From NCBI RefSeq assembly GCF_002902145.1, contig NZ_PPRF01000002.1, forward strand, positions 53,443 to 117,442: a stretch of 64,000 nt of DNA. Reading direction: 5' to 3'. Position 1 is the first letter of the stretch. Each line of letters starts with the position of its first letter. Origin of the DNA: Staphylococcus rostri. GTDB lineage: Bacteria; Bacillota; Bacilli; Staphylococcales; Staphylococcaceae. Under the pieces are notes generated by a model, which ran no database searches, was not told the DNA's origin, and saw nothing but the letters and a program-made list of their open reading frames with translations. Positions 9,184-19,177 of this stretch are shown here, in pieces. Made by a program: the position numbers and the translations under genes.

Positions 9184-9259
9184 AAACTTAAATGGAATGT
9201 CTCTATTAACGTTCCAGCGCCTGTTTTTAATCGTTTATGAAATTTTTTTGAAAATATTG

Positions 9260-9288
9260 TTGACATTAATCCCAAGCTATAATATTAT
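9260..9288 (+). promoter_or_regulatory. Promoter of tRNA-Ser
   Basis: TTGACA (9260-9265), a 17-base spacer and TATTAT (9283-9288) place the transcription start about 15 bases before the tRNA. Confidence 0.75.
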
Positions 9289-9309
9289 AGTTATTGTGTT
9301 CGACGACAT

Positions 9310-9402
9310 GGAGGAATACCCAAGTCCGGCTGAAGGGATCGGTCTTGAAAACCGACAGGGGCTTAACGGCTCGCGGGGGTTCGAATCCCTCTTCCTCCGC
9401 CA
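9310..9402 (+). tRNA. tRNA-Ser (anticodon TGA)
   Basis: 93 bases with the 3' CCA encoded. The acceptor stem is GGAGGAA/TTCCTCC with discriminator G. The anticodon loop CTTGAAA sits between TCGGT and ACCGA and gives anticodon TGA. The long variable arm (CAGGGGCTTAACGGCTCGCG) is typical of serine. The T-loop GGTTCGAATCC is intact. It has its own promoter and a strong terminator downstream. Confidence 0.97.
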
Positions 9403-9452
9403 TTATAAGTAAAATCCAAGACTAATAGATAAAAAGAACTGGATGATTCCAG

Positions 9453-9504
9453 AACGCAAAAAAGAAGTTTCTCATGAAAGCATGAGAAGCTTCTTTTTTG
9501 CGTT
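9453..9504 (+). terminator. Terminator after tRNA-Ser
   Basis: A long stem, AACGCAAAAAAGAAG paired with CTTCTTTTTTGCGTT, with an inner CTCATG/CATGAG stem. Confidence 0.85.
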
Positions 9505-9921
9505 TATAATGATTTTTGGACGCTTTTCCTAGGCTTTTAGATATATGGTAATAGTTTTGAGTGCGTACAACAAATACATTTCCAACTTTTTGATGATTGA
9601 AATATTCTTTGAAAATAATAATAAATAAACGCATTTTTTCTTTCGTGCAAAAGCTCTAAACTTTAATTCATATTTTATATAGTCTGTTATCAAGTAATAT
9701 AAGTTACTAAATATATGATTCAGTCAGAACAAGTATTGAACGTTATATGCTTGTTTTATTTATGTGTTTTTATATCGTGTACGGCTCTCTTTGCGACTTT
9801 AATAATTTTATAAAGTAATAGTTTTTTATTACTTCTTTTGGCATTATCAAAAACGATAAGTTGTTGGACAATACCTTTGTTTGGCAACTTAGTTTACGAG
9901 TAAAGTGGGAGGAATGTAATA
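9505..9921. other. AT-rich intergenic region before the Sdr adhesin
   Basis: No gene is seen. It contains a small hairpin (AAGTAATA 9823-9830 with TATTACTT 9837-9844) and presumably the adhesin promoter, for which I find no convincing -35/-10 pair. The ribosome site GGGAGGAATG is at 9908-9917. Confidence 0.6.
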
Positions 9922-12900
9922 ATGACACAAAAGAAGAAACCTGGTAGTCATAGACTTGATTTCTTGCCTAACAGGTTGAATAAGTATTCGATTAGAAAAT
10001 TCACAGTAGGAACAGCATCTATTTTAGTGGGGGCAACTTTATTATTCGGCTTAGGTGATGAAGCTAAAGCAGATGAAGTTGCGAATGGTGCGAATCCAAC
10101 GGCACAAGATGTAGGGGATGCACAAGCGGATGAACCTGTAGCAGAACCAGCAGTAGAAAATGAAACAACAACGGAAGAAGCAACAAATACACCTGTAACA
10201 ACATATAAAGAAACAGAGACGGCTGTTGAAACAGAAACACCAAACAAAGAAGAAGTAGCACCAACTGAAGCGACTGAGACAGAGACACCAGTTGCAGAGA
10301 AAGAAGTAACAGAAAAAGAGAGCGTTGAACCAACAACAGAAGTGGCTGAGCCAGCAAAACAAGAAGCAACATCGAAAGAGGCGGTTGAACCGACAACAGA
10401 AGCGGTTGTAAAACCAGTAGCGACACCAAAAGCAACAGTACGAACTGCAAATGGTGAAGCAATTCCACATGGTACATCTTTCCGTGCAGCAGGCGATAAT
10501 ACAGCATCAGGACGTTTAGTAAACAGCGCCGTTGTAATGGATGGCTTTAAAATTGAAAATAGACCTTTCTATCCAAACCGTGGTGAGTCTATTGATTTCA
10601 GTGGTGCATTTAGAGTAGAAGGTATGGTTCGTGAAAATGACTACTTTACATTTGTTGTACCGCATAACTTGAGTTTAGATGGTGACATTGACTACTCAAA
10701 CGTTGATAACACATATGTATTACCTGATTTATATAGCAGAACAGGTGAAATTGTTGCGACAGGTTATTATGACACTGAAAGTAAAGTTGGTACTTATATC
10801 TTCACAGATTATGTAAATGATAAAGATGACGTATCTGGTCAATTTACATTACCAATTTTTGCTGACCGTCAAAATTCACCAAAAAATGGTCGCTACAATG
10901 TTGACTTTGATATGTCAGGCGAGCACTATCGTGGCACTGTAGAAATCGATTACGGTAATCCAGCACAAGGACATGATGTTTATTACGGTGCAAATATCAC
11001 ATCGACAATTACAGAAATTGATGTACCTTCACCGAAAAATGAATATCATCAAACAGTATACGTAAACCCAATGGGTCGTGATTTAACAAATTCATACGTT
11101 ACAATTCAAGGTTATCAAGATGATCAAAACACAAGTGCGACAGTGATTAATGCAGATCAAACGAAATTGAAAATCTATGAAGTAAGAGATAAAAACCGTA
11201 TCACGGACAGTTACTTCGTTAATCCGAATGATTCGAACTTAATCGATGTAACAAATGATGTAATGCCTTACGTAACATTTAACAATGACAACTCAGTAGG
11301 TATCGACTTCGGTAACATCAATAAAACATATATTGTTACAGTTGATGGTCATTATGTAGACAATGGCGAAAACGTAAAAACACGCGTGAAAATGGAAACA
11401 GAAGCACGTTACTCAGGTGAGAGAAGTACTTTCTACTGGGATAATGAAAACTTTATCTACGCAGGTTCAGGTAACGCAGATGGTAACCAACATAGAGAGC
11501 CAAAAGTACGTTTAGGTGACTACGTATGGGAAGATACTAATAGAGACGGCGCACAAGATGCGAATGAACGTGGTATCGCAGGCGTTAGAGTTATCTTGAA
11601 AAATGAAAATGGCGAAGAAATCGACCGTACAACAACAGATCAAAACGGTAAATATATCTTTGAAGAGTTGGAGAAAGGTTATTACACAGTAGAATTTGAA
11701 ACACCTGCAGGTTATACACCAACAGGCGTTGATAAAGGTGGTAATGACGCGAAAGACTCGGATGGTCTTATCGTTGATGTTGATTTACAAGCAGATGACT
11801 TAACAATTGACTCTGGTTTCTATAAAGAGCCTAAGCTACGTCTTGGTGACTATGTATGGGAAGATACAGATAAAGACGGTATCCAAGATATTGATGAACG
11901 TGGTATCTCGGGCGTAACAGTTATCTTGAAAAACGACCGTGGTGAAGAAATCGATCGTACAACAACAGATGAAAATGGTAACTACATTTTTGAAGAGTTA
12001 GATCCAGGACATTACACGGTAGAATTTGGTACGCCAGACGGTTACACACCAACAAGCGTAGACCAAGGTACTAACGATGAAAAAGATTCAGACGGTCTAA
12101 CAGTAGAAGTAGACCTTGAAGAAGACGACATGTCTATCGACTCAGGATTCTATAAAGAAGATTCAGACGCGGATGCTGACGCAGATGCGGATAGCGACTC
12201 TGACTCAGACTCGGATAGTGATTCCGATTCGGACAGCGATTCTGACTCAGACAGCGACTCGGATTCAGACAGCGATTCTGACTCAGACTCGGACAGCGAT
12301 TCCGACTCAGATAGCGATTCCGACTCAGACAGCGACTCGGATTCAGATAGTGATTCTGACTCAGACAGCGATTCCGACTCAGACAGCGACTCAGATTCAG
12401 ATAGCGATTCCGACTCAGACAGTGACTCAGACTCAGACAGTGACTCAGACTCAGATAGCGATTCTGACTCAGACAGCGATTCCGACTCAGATAGTGACTC
12501 GGACTCAGATAGTGATTCTGACTCAGACAGCGATTCCGACTCAGACAGTGACTCAGATTCAGACAGCGACTCGGATTCAGATAGCGATTCCGACTCAGAT
12601 AGTGATTCCGACTCAGATAGTGATTCCGACTCAGATAGCGACTCAGACTCAGACAGTGACTCAGATTCAGACAGCGACTCGGATTCAGATAGCGACTCAG
12701 ACTCAGACAGCGACTCGGATTCAGACAGCGACTCGGATTCAGACAGCGACTCGGATTCAGATAGCGACTCGGATTCAGATAGTGACTCAGACTCAGACAG
12801 CGATTCCGACTCAGACAGCGATTCTGACTCAGACAGCGACTCGGATTCAGACAGCGACTCGGATTCAGATAGCGATTCTGACTCAGATAGTGACTCAGAT

Positions 12901-13989
12901 TCAGATAGCGATTCTGACTCAGACAGCGACTCGGATTCAGACAGCGATTCGGATTCAGATAGCGACTCAGACTCAGATAGCGATTCTGACTCAGACAGTG
13001 ACTCAGATTCGGACAGCGACTCAGACTCAGACAGCGACTCAGACTCAGATAGCGATTCTGACTCAGACAGCGACTCGGATTCAGACAGTGATTCAGACTC
13101 AGACAGTGACTCGGACTCAGATAGTGACTCCGATTCAGATAGCGACTCAGACAGTGATTCCGATTCAGACAGCGACTCAGATTCGGACAGTGATTCCGAC
13201 TCAGACAGCGACTCCGATTCGGACAGCGACTCGGATTCCGACTCAGACAGCGATTCGGATTCGGACAGCGACTCAGACTCAGACAGTGACTCGGATTCCG
13301 ACTCAGACAGCGATTCGGATTCGGACAGCGACTCAGACTCAGACAGTGACTCAGATTCGGACAGCGATTCGGATTCAGATAGTGATTCCGACTCAGACAG
13401 CGACTCAGATTCAGACAGCGATTCCGACTCAGATAGCGACTCCGATTCAGACAGCGACTCGGATTCGGACAGCGACTCGGATTCAGACAGCGACTCAGAT
13501 TCGGACAGCGATTCAGACTCAGATAGTGACTCAGATTCGGACAGCGATTCCGACTCAGATAGTGACTCGGACTCAGATAGTGATTCTGACTCAGACAGCG
13601 ATTCTGACTCAGACAGCGATTCAGACTCAGACAGCGACTCGGATTCAGATAGCGATTCCGACTCAGACAGCGACTCAGACTCAGACAGCGATTCAGACTC
13701 AGACAGCGACTCGGATTCAGATAGTGATTCCGACTCAGATAGCGACTCAGACTCAGACAGTGATTCGGATTCAGACAGCGATTCCGACTCAGACAGCGAT
13801 TCAGACTCAGACAGCGACTCGGATTCTGATAACGACTCTGACGCAGATGCTGACCATGATAAAGATTCACATGGCGATGCATTACCTGAAACAGGTGCAG
13901 ACAATGCAAACGGCACATTATTTGGCACATTGTTTGCGGCTGTAGGTTCTCTATTCTTAGTAGGCTCACGTCGTAGAAAAAATAAATAA
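9922..13989 (+). CDS. Sdr-family MSCRAMM surface adhesin (YSIRK, A domain, two B repeats, SD stalk, LPETG)
   Basis: 1355 residues. Order: signal peptide with YSIRK (22-26) and predicted cleavage after AKA (about 50); a Thr/Glu-rich low-complexity stretch (51-185); a ligand-binding A region (about 186-525) including [10 protein letters not shown], the latching-type motif of clumping-factor/Sdr proteins; two CnaB-like B repeats (526-635 and 636-745), both starting EPK[VL][10 protein letters not shown] with the calcium-loop-like pattern DTxxDGxQD; a Ser-Asp stalk (746 to about 1305); then LPETG (1321-1325), a hydrophobic anchor and RRRKNK. Sortase A would link it to peptidoglycan. The A region is short, equivalent to an N2N3 pair without a large N1. 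The ligand is probably a host matrix protein but not predictable. Preceded by tRNA-Ser and followed by a terminator, so monocistronic. Confidence 0.95.
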   Translation: MTQKKKPGSHRLDFLPNRLNKYSIRKFTVGTASILVGATLLFGLGDEAKADEVANGANPTAQDVGDAQADEPVAEPAVENETTTEEATNTPVTTYKETETAVETETPNKEEVAPTEATETETPVAEKEVTEKESVEPTTEVAEPAKQEATSKEAVEPTTEAVVKPVATPKATVRTANGEAIPHGTSFRAAGDNTASGRLVNSAVVMDGFKIENRPFYPNRGESIDFSGAFRVEGMVRENDYFTFVVPHNLSLDGDIDYSNVDNTYVLPDLYSRTGEIVATGYYDTESKVGTYIFTDYVNDKDDVSGQFTLPIFADRQNSPKNGRYNVDFDMSGEHYRGTVEIDYGNPAQGHDVYYGANITSTITEIDVPSPKNEYHQTVYVNPMGRDLTNSYVTIQGYQDDQNTSATVINADQTKLKIYEVRDKNRITDSYFVNPNDSNLIDVTNDVMPYVTFNNDNSVGIDFGNINKTYIVTVDGHYVDNGENVKTRVKMETEARYSGERSTFYWDNENFIYAGSGNADGNQHREPKVRLGDYVWEDTNRDGAQDANERGIAGVRVILKNENGEEIDRTTTDQNGKYIFEELEKGYYTVEFETPAGYTPTGVDKGGNDAKDSDGLIVDVDLQADDLTIDSGFYKEPKLRLGDYVWEDTDKDGIQDIDERGISGVTVILKNDRGEEIDRTTTDENGNYIFEELDPGHYTVEFGTPDGYTPTSVDQGTNDEKDSDGLTVEVDLEEDDMSIDSGFYKEDSDADADADADSDSDSDSDSDSDSDSDSDSDSDSDSDSDSDSDSDSDSDSDSDSDSDSDSDSDSDSDSDSDSDSDSDSDSDSDSDSDSDSDSDSDSDSDSDSDSDSDSDSDSDSDSDSDSDSDSDSDSDSDSDSDSDSDSDSDSDSDSDSDSDSDSDSDSDSDSDSDSDSDSDSDSDSDSDSDSDSDSDSDSDSDSDSDSDSDSDSDSDSDSDSDSDSDSDSDSDSDSDSDSDSDSDSDSDSDSDSDSDSDSDSDSDSDSDSDSDSDSDSDSDSDSDSDSDSDSDSDSDSDSDSDSDSDSDSDSDSDSDSDSDSDSDSDSDSDSDSDSDSDSDSDSDSDSDSDSDSDSDSDSDSDSDSDSDSDSDSDSDSDSDSDSDSDSDSDSDSDSDSDSDSDSDSDSDSDSDSDSDSDSDSDSDSDSDSDSDSDSDSDSDSDSDSDSDSDSDSDSDSDSDSDSDSDSDSDSDSDSDSDSDSDSDSDSDSDSDSDSDSDSDSDSDSDSDSDSDSDSDSDSDSDSDSDSDSDSDSDSDSDSDSDSDSDSDSDSDSDSDSDSDSDSDNDSDADADHDKDSHGDALPETGADNANGTLFGTLFAAVGSLFLVGSRRRKNK
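12160..13845 (+). repeat. Serine-aspartate coding repeat, mainly 18-bp units
   Basis: About 1.7 kb of near-continuous (Ser-Asp)n, built from 18-bp units such as GATTCAGACAGCGACTCG with silent variation (TCA/TCG/TCC/TCT and AGC/AGT, GAT/GAC). It is entered through a DADADADAD stretch (from about 12169) and left through [10 protein letters not shown]. The 18-bp phase is broken by 12-bp or 24-bp units around 13141-13160, 13225-13240, 13285-13300 and near the start, marks of slippage or unequal exchange. Confidence 0.95.
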
Positions 13990-14116
13990 CAGTTAATACT
14001 TGTATACAATATCGAAATATCCAATGTGTACACCGTGATATAAGGGTGCATATCATGGGTGTAGGAATTCAATCATAATCATTGGCTTTCATCGTTTGTT
14101 ATGAAGTATTACAATT

Positions 14117-14147
14117 AAGAGTGAGGCATTTTGGTGTCTCACTCTTT
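14117..14147 (+). terminator. Terminator after the Sdr adhesin
   Basis: AAGAGTGAG paired with CTCACTCTT, followed by a short T run. Confidence 0.85.
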
Positions 14148-14216
14148 CTATTAAGGATTGCAGAAATGCGAAAATACTTGTAAAGTATAGTAAATGAGAC
14201 TTAAAGGAGAAAAAGT

Positions 14217-15842
14217 ATGGCTTTAGAAAATAATATTCAAGAACTTGTGGAGATGATTGAACAAGAGGCGCTGACATATGACTATGTTTTCATTAGCTTG
14301 GGGGTTCCTGACCGCAAAGCACAAGTACGTCTTTTTAAAAATCGTCGCTATCTTGATAGAGATATTAATAAATTCTGCCAAAAGTTCAGAGAGAAAGTTG
14401 GAAAATTTCCAGAATGGATTAAGGTGGATATTGTCACAGAGACAGAATCCGTGTTATTCGATAATATTGCAGATACACTCGTCAAAACACGTCGTAACTA
14501 TGTAGACTTTGGTGTCGCAATGGATAAAAATTGGCATTTAACTTTCTTACCGGAAGAGATTAATGCGAATGCGTTTGTACGTCCAAGAAAAGGAACGAAA
14601 GAGTTTTACCTATCAGAAGAGAATGTGAACAACTATTTGAAAAAATATACGAGTCATCGTAGAAAGTTCAGCACTGCTGCGTACAAAGGACAAACAGTCA
14701 CAAAGTTCTACACGCAAGGCTTTATTTTCGATGGCGAAGGTGTGTTCAAACTTCACAGCAAAGGCTACCAAAAGAACTTGCGTATCGTGGAAGATTTGAA
14801 CGTCGAAATGGACCGTTTAATTGCGCATAGTACGTCGTTTTTAGAAGGTATGTTGCAGCCGAATGGTCGCTATATCTATGGTTACTTCCCACATTTCGAC
14901 AATACGATTAACTTCTATAATATGTTGCGTCACTCATCATCTACGTATTCTTTAATTGAGGGATTATCTTATTTAGGAAAAGACTTAACACCAGCTGAGC
15001 GCGCGATTGAATATGTCATTGATAACTATATTGCGACAGATGACACGGGTGCGAAGTTTGTGTTTGATGATACGGAAAATATTAACGAGATCAAACTCGG
15101 TCAAAACGCGGCATTTATTTTTACAGTTTGTGAATATTTGAAACATGGCGGTCAAAATAAAGAATACTTGAAGCATGCACAAGGTGTTGCGGAAGGTATT
15201 TTGAAGATGATCAATCCTGAGACGGGTGAAACCGTACATATTTTAAATTATCCAGACTTTGCGGTTAAAGAAAAGTTCCGAATCGTGTACTATGATGGTG
15301 AGGCTGCATTAGGTTTATTACGTCTGTATCAACAAGACAATGATGAACGCTGGCTTAAAACGGTTCAAACACTTTTTGAACACTTCATTAAAAATGATTA
15401 TTGGAAGTATCATGACCACTGGCTCGGTTATTGTACAAATGAACTTGTGCAAGTCGTACCAGAAGAGAAATACTTCAGATTTGGTATTAACAACGTAAGT
15501 TCATATTTAGACTATATGAAACAAAGGGAGACAACCTTCCCAACGTTCTTAGAGATGTTAATGGCAACGTATCACTTAGTTGAAAAAGCAAAAACATCAG
15601 GCTATCAGCACTTAGTGGATGAACTATTAGACGAAGAGAAGTTCTTAGATACGATTCATACACGTGCAGATTACGAGCGTACAGGCTTCTTCTATCCAGA
15701 GATTGTCATGTATTTCAAAAAGCCAAGCCGTGTATTGAATAGTTTCTTCATTAAACACCATGGCTACCGTGTACGAATCGATGATATTGAGCATTACTTA
15801 TCAGGTTACGTTCAATATCAACATGTATTTAAAAAAGCGTAA
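14217..15842 (+). CDS. Unrecognised 541-aa protein with a probable alpha/alpha-toroid region
   Basis: I do not recognise a named family. AAAGGAGA at 14203-14210 supports ATG 14217. There is no signal peptide or membrane segment, so it is probably cytoplasmic. Residues 1-110 form an alpha/beta-looking N-domain (YDYVFISLGVPDRKAQVRLF...). From about 190 onward there is a helical series with conserved-looking glycines and aromatics (GRYIYGYFPHFDN, NMLRHSSSTYSLIEGLSYLG, KLGQNAAFIFTVCEYLK, YYDGEAALGLLRLYQQ, HDHWLGYCTNELVQ). This resembles six-hairpin glycosidase-type toroids, in which the NxLRHSSSTY and DGEAALGLL segments would line the cavity. It is followed 15 bases later by a small membrane protein, probably cotranscribed. 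A role in surface polysaccharide or glycoprotein metabolism is only a guess from the fold impression and the adhesin neighbour. Confidence 0.6.
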   Translation: MALENNIQELVEMIEQEALTYDYVFISLGVPDRKAQVRLFKNRRYLDRDINKFCQKFREKVGKFPEWIKVDIVTETESVLFDNIADTLVKTRRNYVDFGVAMDKNWHLTFLPEEINANAFVRPRKGTKEFYLSEENVNNYLKKYTSHRRKFSTAAYKGQTVTKFYTQGFIFDGEGVFKLHSKGYQKNLRIVEDLNVEMDRLIAHSTSFLEGMLQPNGRYIYGYFPHFDNTINFYNMLRHSSSTYSLIEGLSYLGKDLTPAERAIEYVIDNYIATDDTGAKFVFDDTENINEIKLGQNAAFIFTVCEYLKHGGQNKEYLKHAQGVAEGILKMINPETGETVHILNYPDFAVKEKFRIVYYDGEAALGLLRLYQQDNDERWLKTVQTLFEHFIKNDYWKYHDHWLGYCTNELVQVVPEEKYFRFGINNVSSYLDYMKQRETTFPTFLEMLMATYHLVEKAKTSGYQHLVDELLDEEKFLDTIHTRADYERTGFFYPEIVMYFKKPSRVLNSFFIKHHGYRVRIDDIEHYLSGYVQYQHVFKKA

Positions 15843-15857
15843 TAAGGAGTTTGACAG

Positions 15858-16118
15858 ATGACAGAAGAAAAAGTAAAACGAGAAGATGTCGTCGAAGAAA
15901 AACACGAAGATCCCAATGCGGAGATTAACAAAGAAATCGAAGCAGAGTTATTAGCGTATTTAGAAAATGGCGAGCAAGAAGAGAAGAAAGAAAAGAAAAA
16001 ATATAAGTCAGCAATGTTTATTACAACGTTGATCATTGTAATTTTGTATCTAGTGAAGTTCAGTAAAAAGATGTTCCTTATTTATTACGGACTGTCACTC
16101 GCTGGTTTGATACATTAG
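15858..16118 (+). CDS. Small single-pass or two-pass membrane protein, 86 aa
   Basis: It starts 15 bases after the preceding gene, with AAGGAG at 15843-15848. The N-terminal 48 residues are highly charged (Glu/Lys, likely coiled or disordered). They are followed by a lysine cluster KKEKKKYKS and two hydrophobic stretches, MFITTLIIVILYLVKFSKK and MFLIYYGLSLAGLIH. Possibly a membrane anchor or partner for the upstream 541-residue protein. No known family recognised. A terminator follows. Confidence 0.7.
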   Translation: MTEEKVKREDVVEEKHEDPNAEINKEIEAELLAYLENGEQEEKKEKKKYKSAMFITTLIIVILYLVKFSKKMFLIYYGLSLAGLIH

Positions 16119-16129
16119 TGGTGGAATTG

Positions 16130-16174
16130 AAAAAGGGCAATGCGTTTTGTTGAGTGAGACGCATTGTCCTTTTT
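16130..16174 (+). terminator. Terminator after the 541-aa/86-aa gene pair
   Basis: AAAAAGGGCAATGCGT pairs with ACGCATTGTCCTTTTT (one G-U pair) around a 13-base loop. Confidence 0.88.
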
Positions 16175-16236
16175 GCCGTGCTTATAGGGGAGTGGACATT
16201 AACAAGAATAATCATTTTAAATATGAGATTTCATAC

Positions 16237-16316
16237 CTAGTCAGCCTTGCCGGGGTGGGACGACGGGGCTGGGACACAATAAATTTAAGCACTGGGAAAC
16301 CGATAAAGGGTGTCCC
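16237..16316. repeat. Composite intergenic repeat (CCTTGCCGGGG core plus GGGACAC hairpin)
   Basis: 16237-16255 is the exact reverse complement of 19 bases of the core at 9102-9120. The adjacent GGGACAC (16271-16277) ... GTGTCCC (16310-16316) stem encloses GCACTGGGAAACCGATAAAG, and a close relative of this hairpin lies at 20526-20555. Together with the preceding terminator and the following NrdR sites it fills 16119-16479, which holds no gene. Confidence 0.75.
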
Positions 16317-16418
16317 ACCACCATGTATCAATATGTAAAAAATTGTGCCATATGGAAAGTTCACATAACGTTCTTAAAGAAATGACAAATCGGTTAACGC
16401 CTTTGTTGTGAGTTGAAA

Positions 16419-16466
16419 ATACTATATATAGTGCCTAAAATGAATATCAGACACTATATATAGAAA
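16419..16466 (+). promoter_or_regulatory. Paired NrdR boxes upstream of nrdDG
   Basis: Two copies of the NrdR palindrome core CTATATATAG, at 16422-16431 and 16454-16463, sit in 16-mers ATACTATATATAGTGC and ACACTATATATAGAAA. They are 32 bp apart, three helical turns, the classic NrdR arrangement. NrdR represses ribonucleotide reductase genes when dATP is plentiful. The second box ends 13 bases before the nrdD ATG, close to the ribosome site. Confidence 0.88.
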
Positions 16467-16479
16467 GAAGCGTGGGTGT

Positions 16480-18330
16480 ATGACACAATTAGAAAGAGAT
16501 CTACATGGGTTGATGACGAAGGATCCAACAATTGTGAATGAAAACGCCAATAAAGATAGTCAGACATTCGCAACGATGCGTGACCTAACGGCAGGGGTTG
16601 TATCTAAGTCGTATGGTTTACAACATCTTTTACCAGAACACGTTGCGGTGGCACATCAATCGGGCGATATTCACTTTCATGATTTGGATTATCATCCATT
16701 TCAACCGTTAACGAATTGTTGCTTAATTGATGCTGAAGGGATGTTGGCACAAGGTTTTCAAATCGGCAATGCGCATGTAACGTCGCCGAAATCGATTCAA
16801 ACAGCTGCTGCACAGTTAGTACAAATGATTGCTAACGTATCAAGCAGTCAATATGGTGGCTGTACAATTGATCGCATTGATGAAGTATTAAGTACATATG
16901 CTATACATAATGAACGTAAACATCGTGCTGTCGCGGAAAAGTACGTCAGCGCTGAAGATATTGAACGCTATGTAGATGAACAAGTAACACAAGATATTTT
17001 TGCGGCAATTGAGAGCTTAGAATATGAAGTGAACACGTTGTATACCTCAAACGGTCAAACACCTTTTGTGACATTTGGCTTTGGACTTGGTACGGATGAG
17101 ATGAGTCGTAAAATTCAACAGGCCATTTTACAAACACGTATTAAAGGGTTAGGAAAGGACCGCGTGACAGCTATTTTCCCAAAACTCGTGTTTTCAATTA
17201 AGAAAGGTGTGAACTTTGCGCCGACAGATCCGAACTACGATGTGAAACAATTAGCGTTGGAATGTTCGATGAAGCGCATGTATCCGGATATTTTAAACTA
17301 TGACAAGACGGTGGAACTGTTAGGAGATTTTAAAGCGCCGATGGGATGTCGTTCATTTCTACCTGCCTGGCAAAATGCGCAAGGCGAATATGAAAATGGT
17401 GGGCGCTGTAACTTAGGGGTTGTCACGTTGAATTTACCGCGTATTGCGTTGGAATCTAAAGGCGACCAATCACGATTTTGGTCAATTTTTGAGAAACGTA
17501 TGGATGTCTTACATGATGCATTAGCTTTCCGAATCGAACGTGTGAAACAAGCTGAGCCTAATAATGCGCCAATTTTATACAAACATGGTGCGTTTAAATA
17601 TCGTTTACAAGAACAAGATGACGTGTTTACTTTATTCGATCATCAACGTGCGACAATTTCAATGGGATATATTGGACTCTATGAAGTGGCGACGGTGTTC
17701 TATGGACCGAATTGGGAAACGAATCCTGAAGCCAAGGCGTTTACCATTGATATTTTAAAAGCGATGCGTGACTATCAATATGCTTGGACGGATGAACATG
17801 ATGTATGGTTTAGCATTTATAGTACGCCAAGTGAGTCGTTGACAGATCGTTTTTGTCGCTTGGATTACGAGCAGTTTGGTTCTGTGCCAGATGTGACGGA
17901 CAAGGGTTATTATCAAAACTCCTTCCATTATGATGTGCGTAAAGATGTGACGCCATTTGAGAAGTTAGACTTTGAACAAGACTACCCGCACTATGCCAGC
18001 GGTGGTTACATTCATTATTGCGAGTATCCGAAGTTAGACCATAACAAAAAAGCGTTAGAAGCGGTGTGGGATTATGCCTATGATCGCGTGAGTTATTTGG
18101 GAACGAATATTCCGATTGATCATTGTTACGACTGTGGCTTTGAGGGTGACTTCGATACGACAGAAACAGGTTATCGTTGTCCGAACTGTGGCAACCAAAA
18201 TCCTGAGACGGTAGATGTTGTGAAGCGTACGTGTGGTTATCTCGGTAATCCCGTGCAACGTCCAACGATTGAAGGGCGCCATAAAGAGATTTGTGCGCGT
18301 GTGAAACATATGAAGGTGCCAAAGTCGTGA
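16480..18330 (+). CDS. nrdD: Anaerobic ribonucleoside-triphosphate reductase, large subunit
   Basis: 616-residue class III glycyl-radical reductase that makes dNTPs without oxygen. Visible features are IHFHDLDYHPF near the N-terminus, active-site cysteines NCC and GGCT, the C-terminal zinc site CYDCG...CPNCG (two CxxC pairs), and the glycyl-radical motif RTCGYLG close to the end. E. coli NrdD is about 712 residues; here the usual N-terminal ATP-cone appears to be missing, as in other staphylococci as I recall. The stop overlaps the nrdG GTG (GTGA). Controlled by the NrdR boxes at 16419-16466. Confidence 0.95.
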   Translation: MTQLERDLHGLMTKDPTIVNENANKDSQTFATMRDLTAGVVSKSYGLQHLLPEHVAVAHQSGDIHFHDLDYHPFQPLTNCCLIDAEGMLAQGFQIGNAHVTSPKSIQTAAAQLVQMIANVSSSQYGGCTIDRIDEVLSTYAIHNERKHRAVAEKYVSAEDIERYVDEQVTQDIFAAIESLEYEVNTLYTSNGQTPFVTFGFGLGTDEMSRKIQQAILQTRIKGLGKDRVTAIFPKLVFSIKKGVNFAPTDPNYDVKQLALECSMKRMYPDILNYDKTVELLGDFKAPMGCRSFLPAWQNAQGEYENGGRCNLGVVTLNLPRIALESKGDQSRFWSIFEKRMDVLHDALAFRIERVKQAEPNNAPILYKHGAFKYRLQEQDDVFTLFDHQRATISMGYIGLYEVATVFYGPNWETNPEAKAFTIDILKAMRDYQYAWTDEHDVWFSIYSTPSESLTDRFCRLDYEQFGSVPDVTDKGYYQNSFHYDVRKDVTPFEKLDFEQDYPHYASGGYIHYCEYPKLDHNKKALEAVWDYAYDRVSYLGTNIPIDHCYDCGFEGDFDTTETGYRCPNCGNQNPETVDVVKRTCGYLGNPVQRPTIEGRHKEICARVKHMKVPKS

Positions 18331-18866
18331 CAACTGCACAAGTGATACGGGGAGCTGGCTATGTCGCTAAGATTGAAACGCACAGCTTTGTTGATGGAGA
18401 AGGTGTGCGTTGCAGTCTTTACGTGTCGGGATGTCCATTTCGTTGCCCAGGGTGTTATAACGTCGCAGCACAGCACTTTCGTTATGGCGAACCATTTAGT
18501 GATGCGATGATTGACGAAGTGATAACCGCATGCGAACCGTCTTATATTTCAGGGCTCAGCATTTTAGGTGGCGAACCTTTTTGTAACTTAGCCGTCGTCA
18601 TCCCGCTTATCCGTGCATTCCGTCAGCACTTTGGACGTACGAAAGATATTTGGGTGTGGACGGGCTATCAGTTAGAATATTTATGGCGTCAGACGGATGA
18701 ACGCAAGGCAGTGTTACAAGACATTGATATGTTGGTAGACGGTATGTTTGTTCAAAAATTGTATCGACCGAATCTCGCTTATCGCGGCTCACTCAATCAG
18801 CGGGTTATTCATATGCCAACCTATATGCGAACACACTCGGTCGCACAAGCAATTTATGTGGAATAA
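18327..18866 (+). CDS. nrdG: Anaerobic ribonucleotide reductase-activating protein
   Basis: 179-residue radical-SAM activase that installs the glycyl radical on NrdD. GTG 18327 is chosen because it overlaps the nrdD stop by 4 bases (GTGA) and gives the normal family length; the open frame to 18291 only extends into nrdD. The SAM [4Fe-4S] motif CPFRCPGC is at about residues 33-40, preceded by HSFVDGEGVRCSLYVSG. The glycine-rich SILGGEPF binds SAM. Coupled translation with nrdD fits the 1:1 partnership. Confidence 0.95.
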   Translation: MTTAQVIRGAGYVAKIETHSFVDGEGVRCSLYVSGCPFRCPGCYNVAAQHFRYGEPFSDAMIDEVITACEPSYISGLSILGGEPFCNLAVVIPLIRAFRQHFGRTKDIWVWTGYQLEYLWRQTDERKAVLQDIDMLVDGMFVQKLYRPNLAYRGSLNQRVIHMPTYMRTHSVAQAIYVE

Positions 18867-18996
18867 GCACATCGAATGCCACCGGTTATAAAAGTTGAAT
18901 ATTTTTATCGGAATTAAAGAAAAACCTCTTGACTGTCGGAATTTTCTGATATATGATAACAATACTATTTTAACAACTGCATATAACGAATTATTT

Positions 18997-19092
18997 CTTA
19001 TCAAGATTGGTGAAGGGACAGGCCCGATGAAACCAGGCAACCTATTGAGTTAGGTGCTAATTCCTGCAGGTGAGATGAACCTGAGAGATAAG
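18997..19092 (+). promoter_or_regulatory. SAM riboswitch (S-box, SAM-I) upstream of metY
   Basis: P1 pairs CTTATC (18997-19002) with GATAAG (19087-19092). Conserved S-box segments follow in order: a TCAAGATTGGTGAAGGGACAG-type stretch, GGCCCGATGAAACC, AGGCAACC, AGGTGCTAATTCCTGCAG and the GAGATGAACCTGAGAGATAAG end. It is followed by a terminator stem, so SAM binding should stop transcription before metY. Confidence 0.95.
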
Positions 19093-19107
19093 TTGTCATT
19101 TATTTAG

Positions 19108-19157
19108 AAGCGTACACAGAATCTTGATATTCATTGAGATATTTGTGGCGCTTTTTT
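19108..19157 (+). terminator. SAM-riboswitch-controlled terminator
   Basis: AAGCG...CACA pairs with TGTG.CGCTT, then T6. It lies between the S-box aptamer and the metY ribosome site (AGGGGG). Confidence 0.85.
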
Positions 19158-19177
19158 AATTATAGGGGGTAAAAATC

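Noticed and set aside
9197..9412. 71-codon frame on the plus strand
   Set aside because: It runs through the tRNA-Ser gene and has no ribosome site.
12190..13840. Regular repeats that might suggest a CRISPR array
   Set aside because: There are no unique spacers: the units are contiguous 18-mers and translate in frame as Ser-Asp.
12134..14072. Two minus-strand frames of 640 codons across the SD repeat, and a plus-strand 609-codon frame
   Set aside because: They are shadows of the 18-bp SD coding repeat, with strongly biased composition, no ribosome site and no domain. They end in the non-repeat flanks.
16147..16338. 63-codon frame on the plus strand
   Set aside because: It spans the terminator arm and the intergenic repeat, with no protein-like composition.
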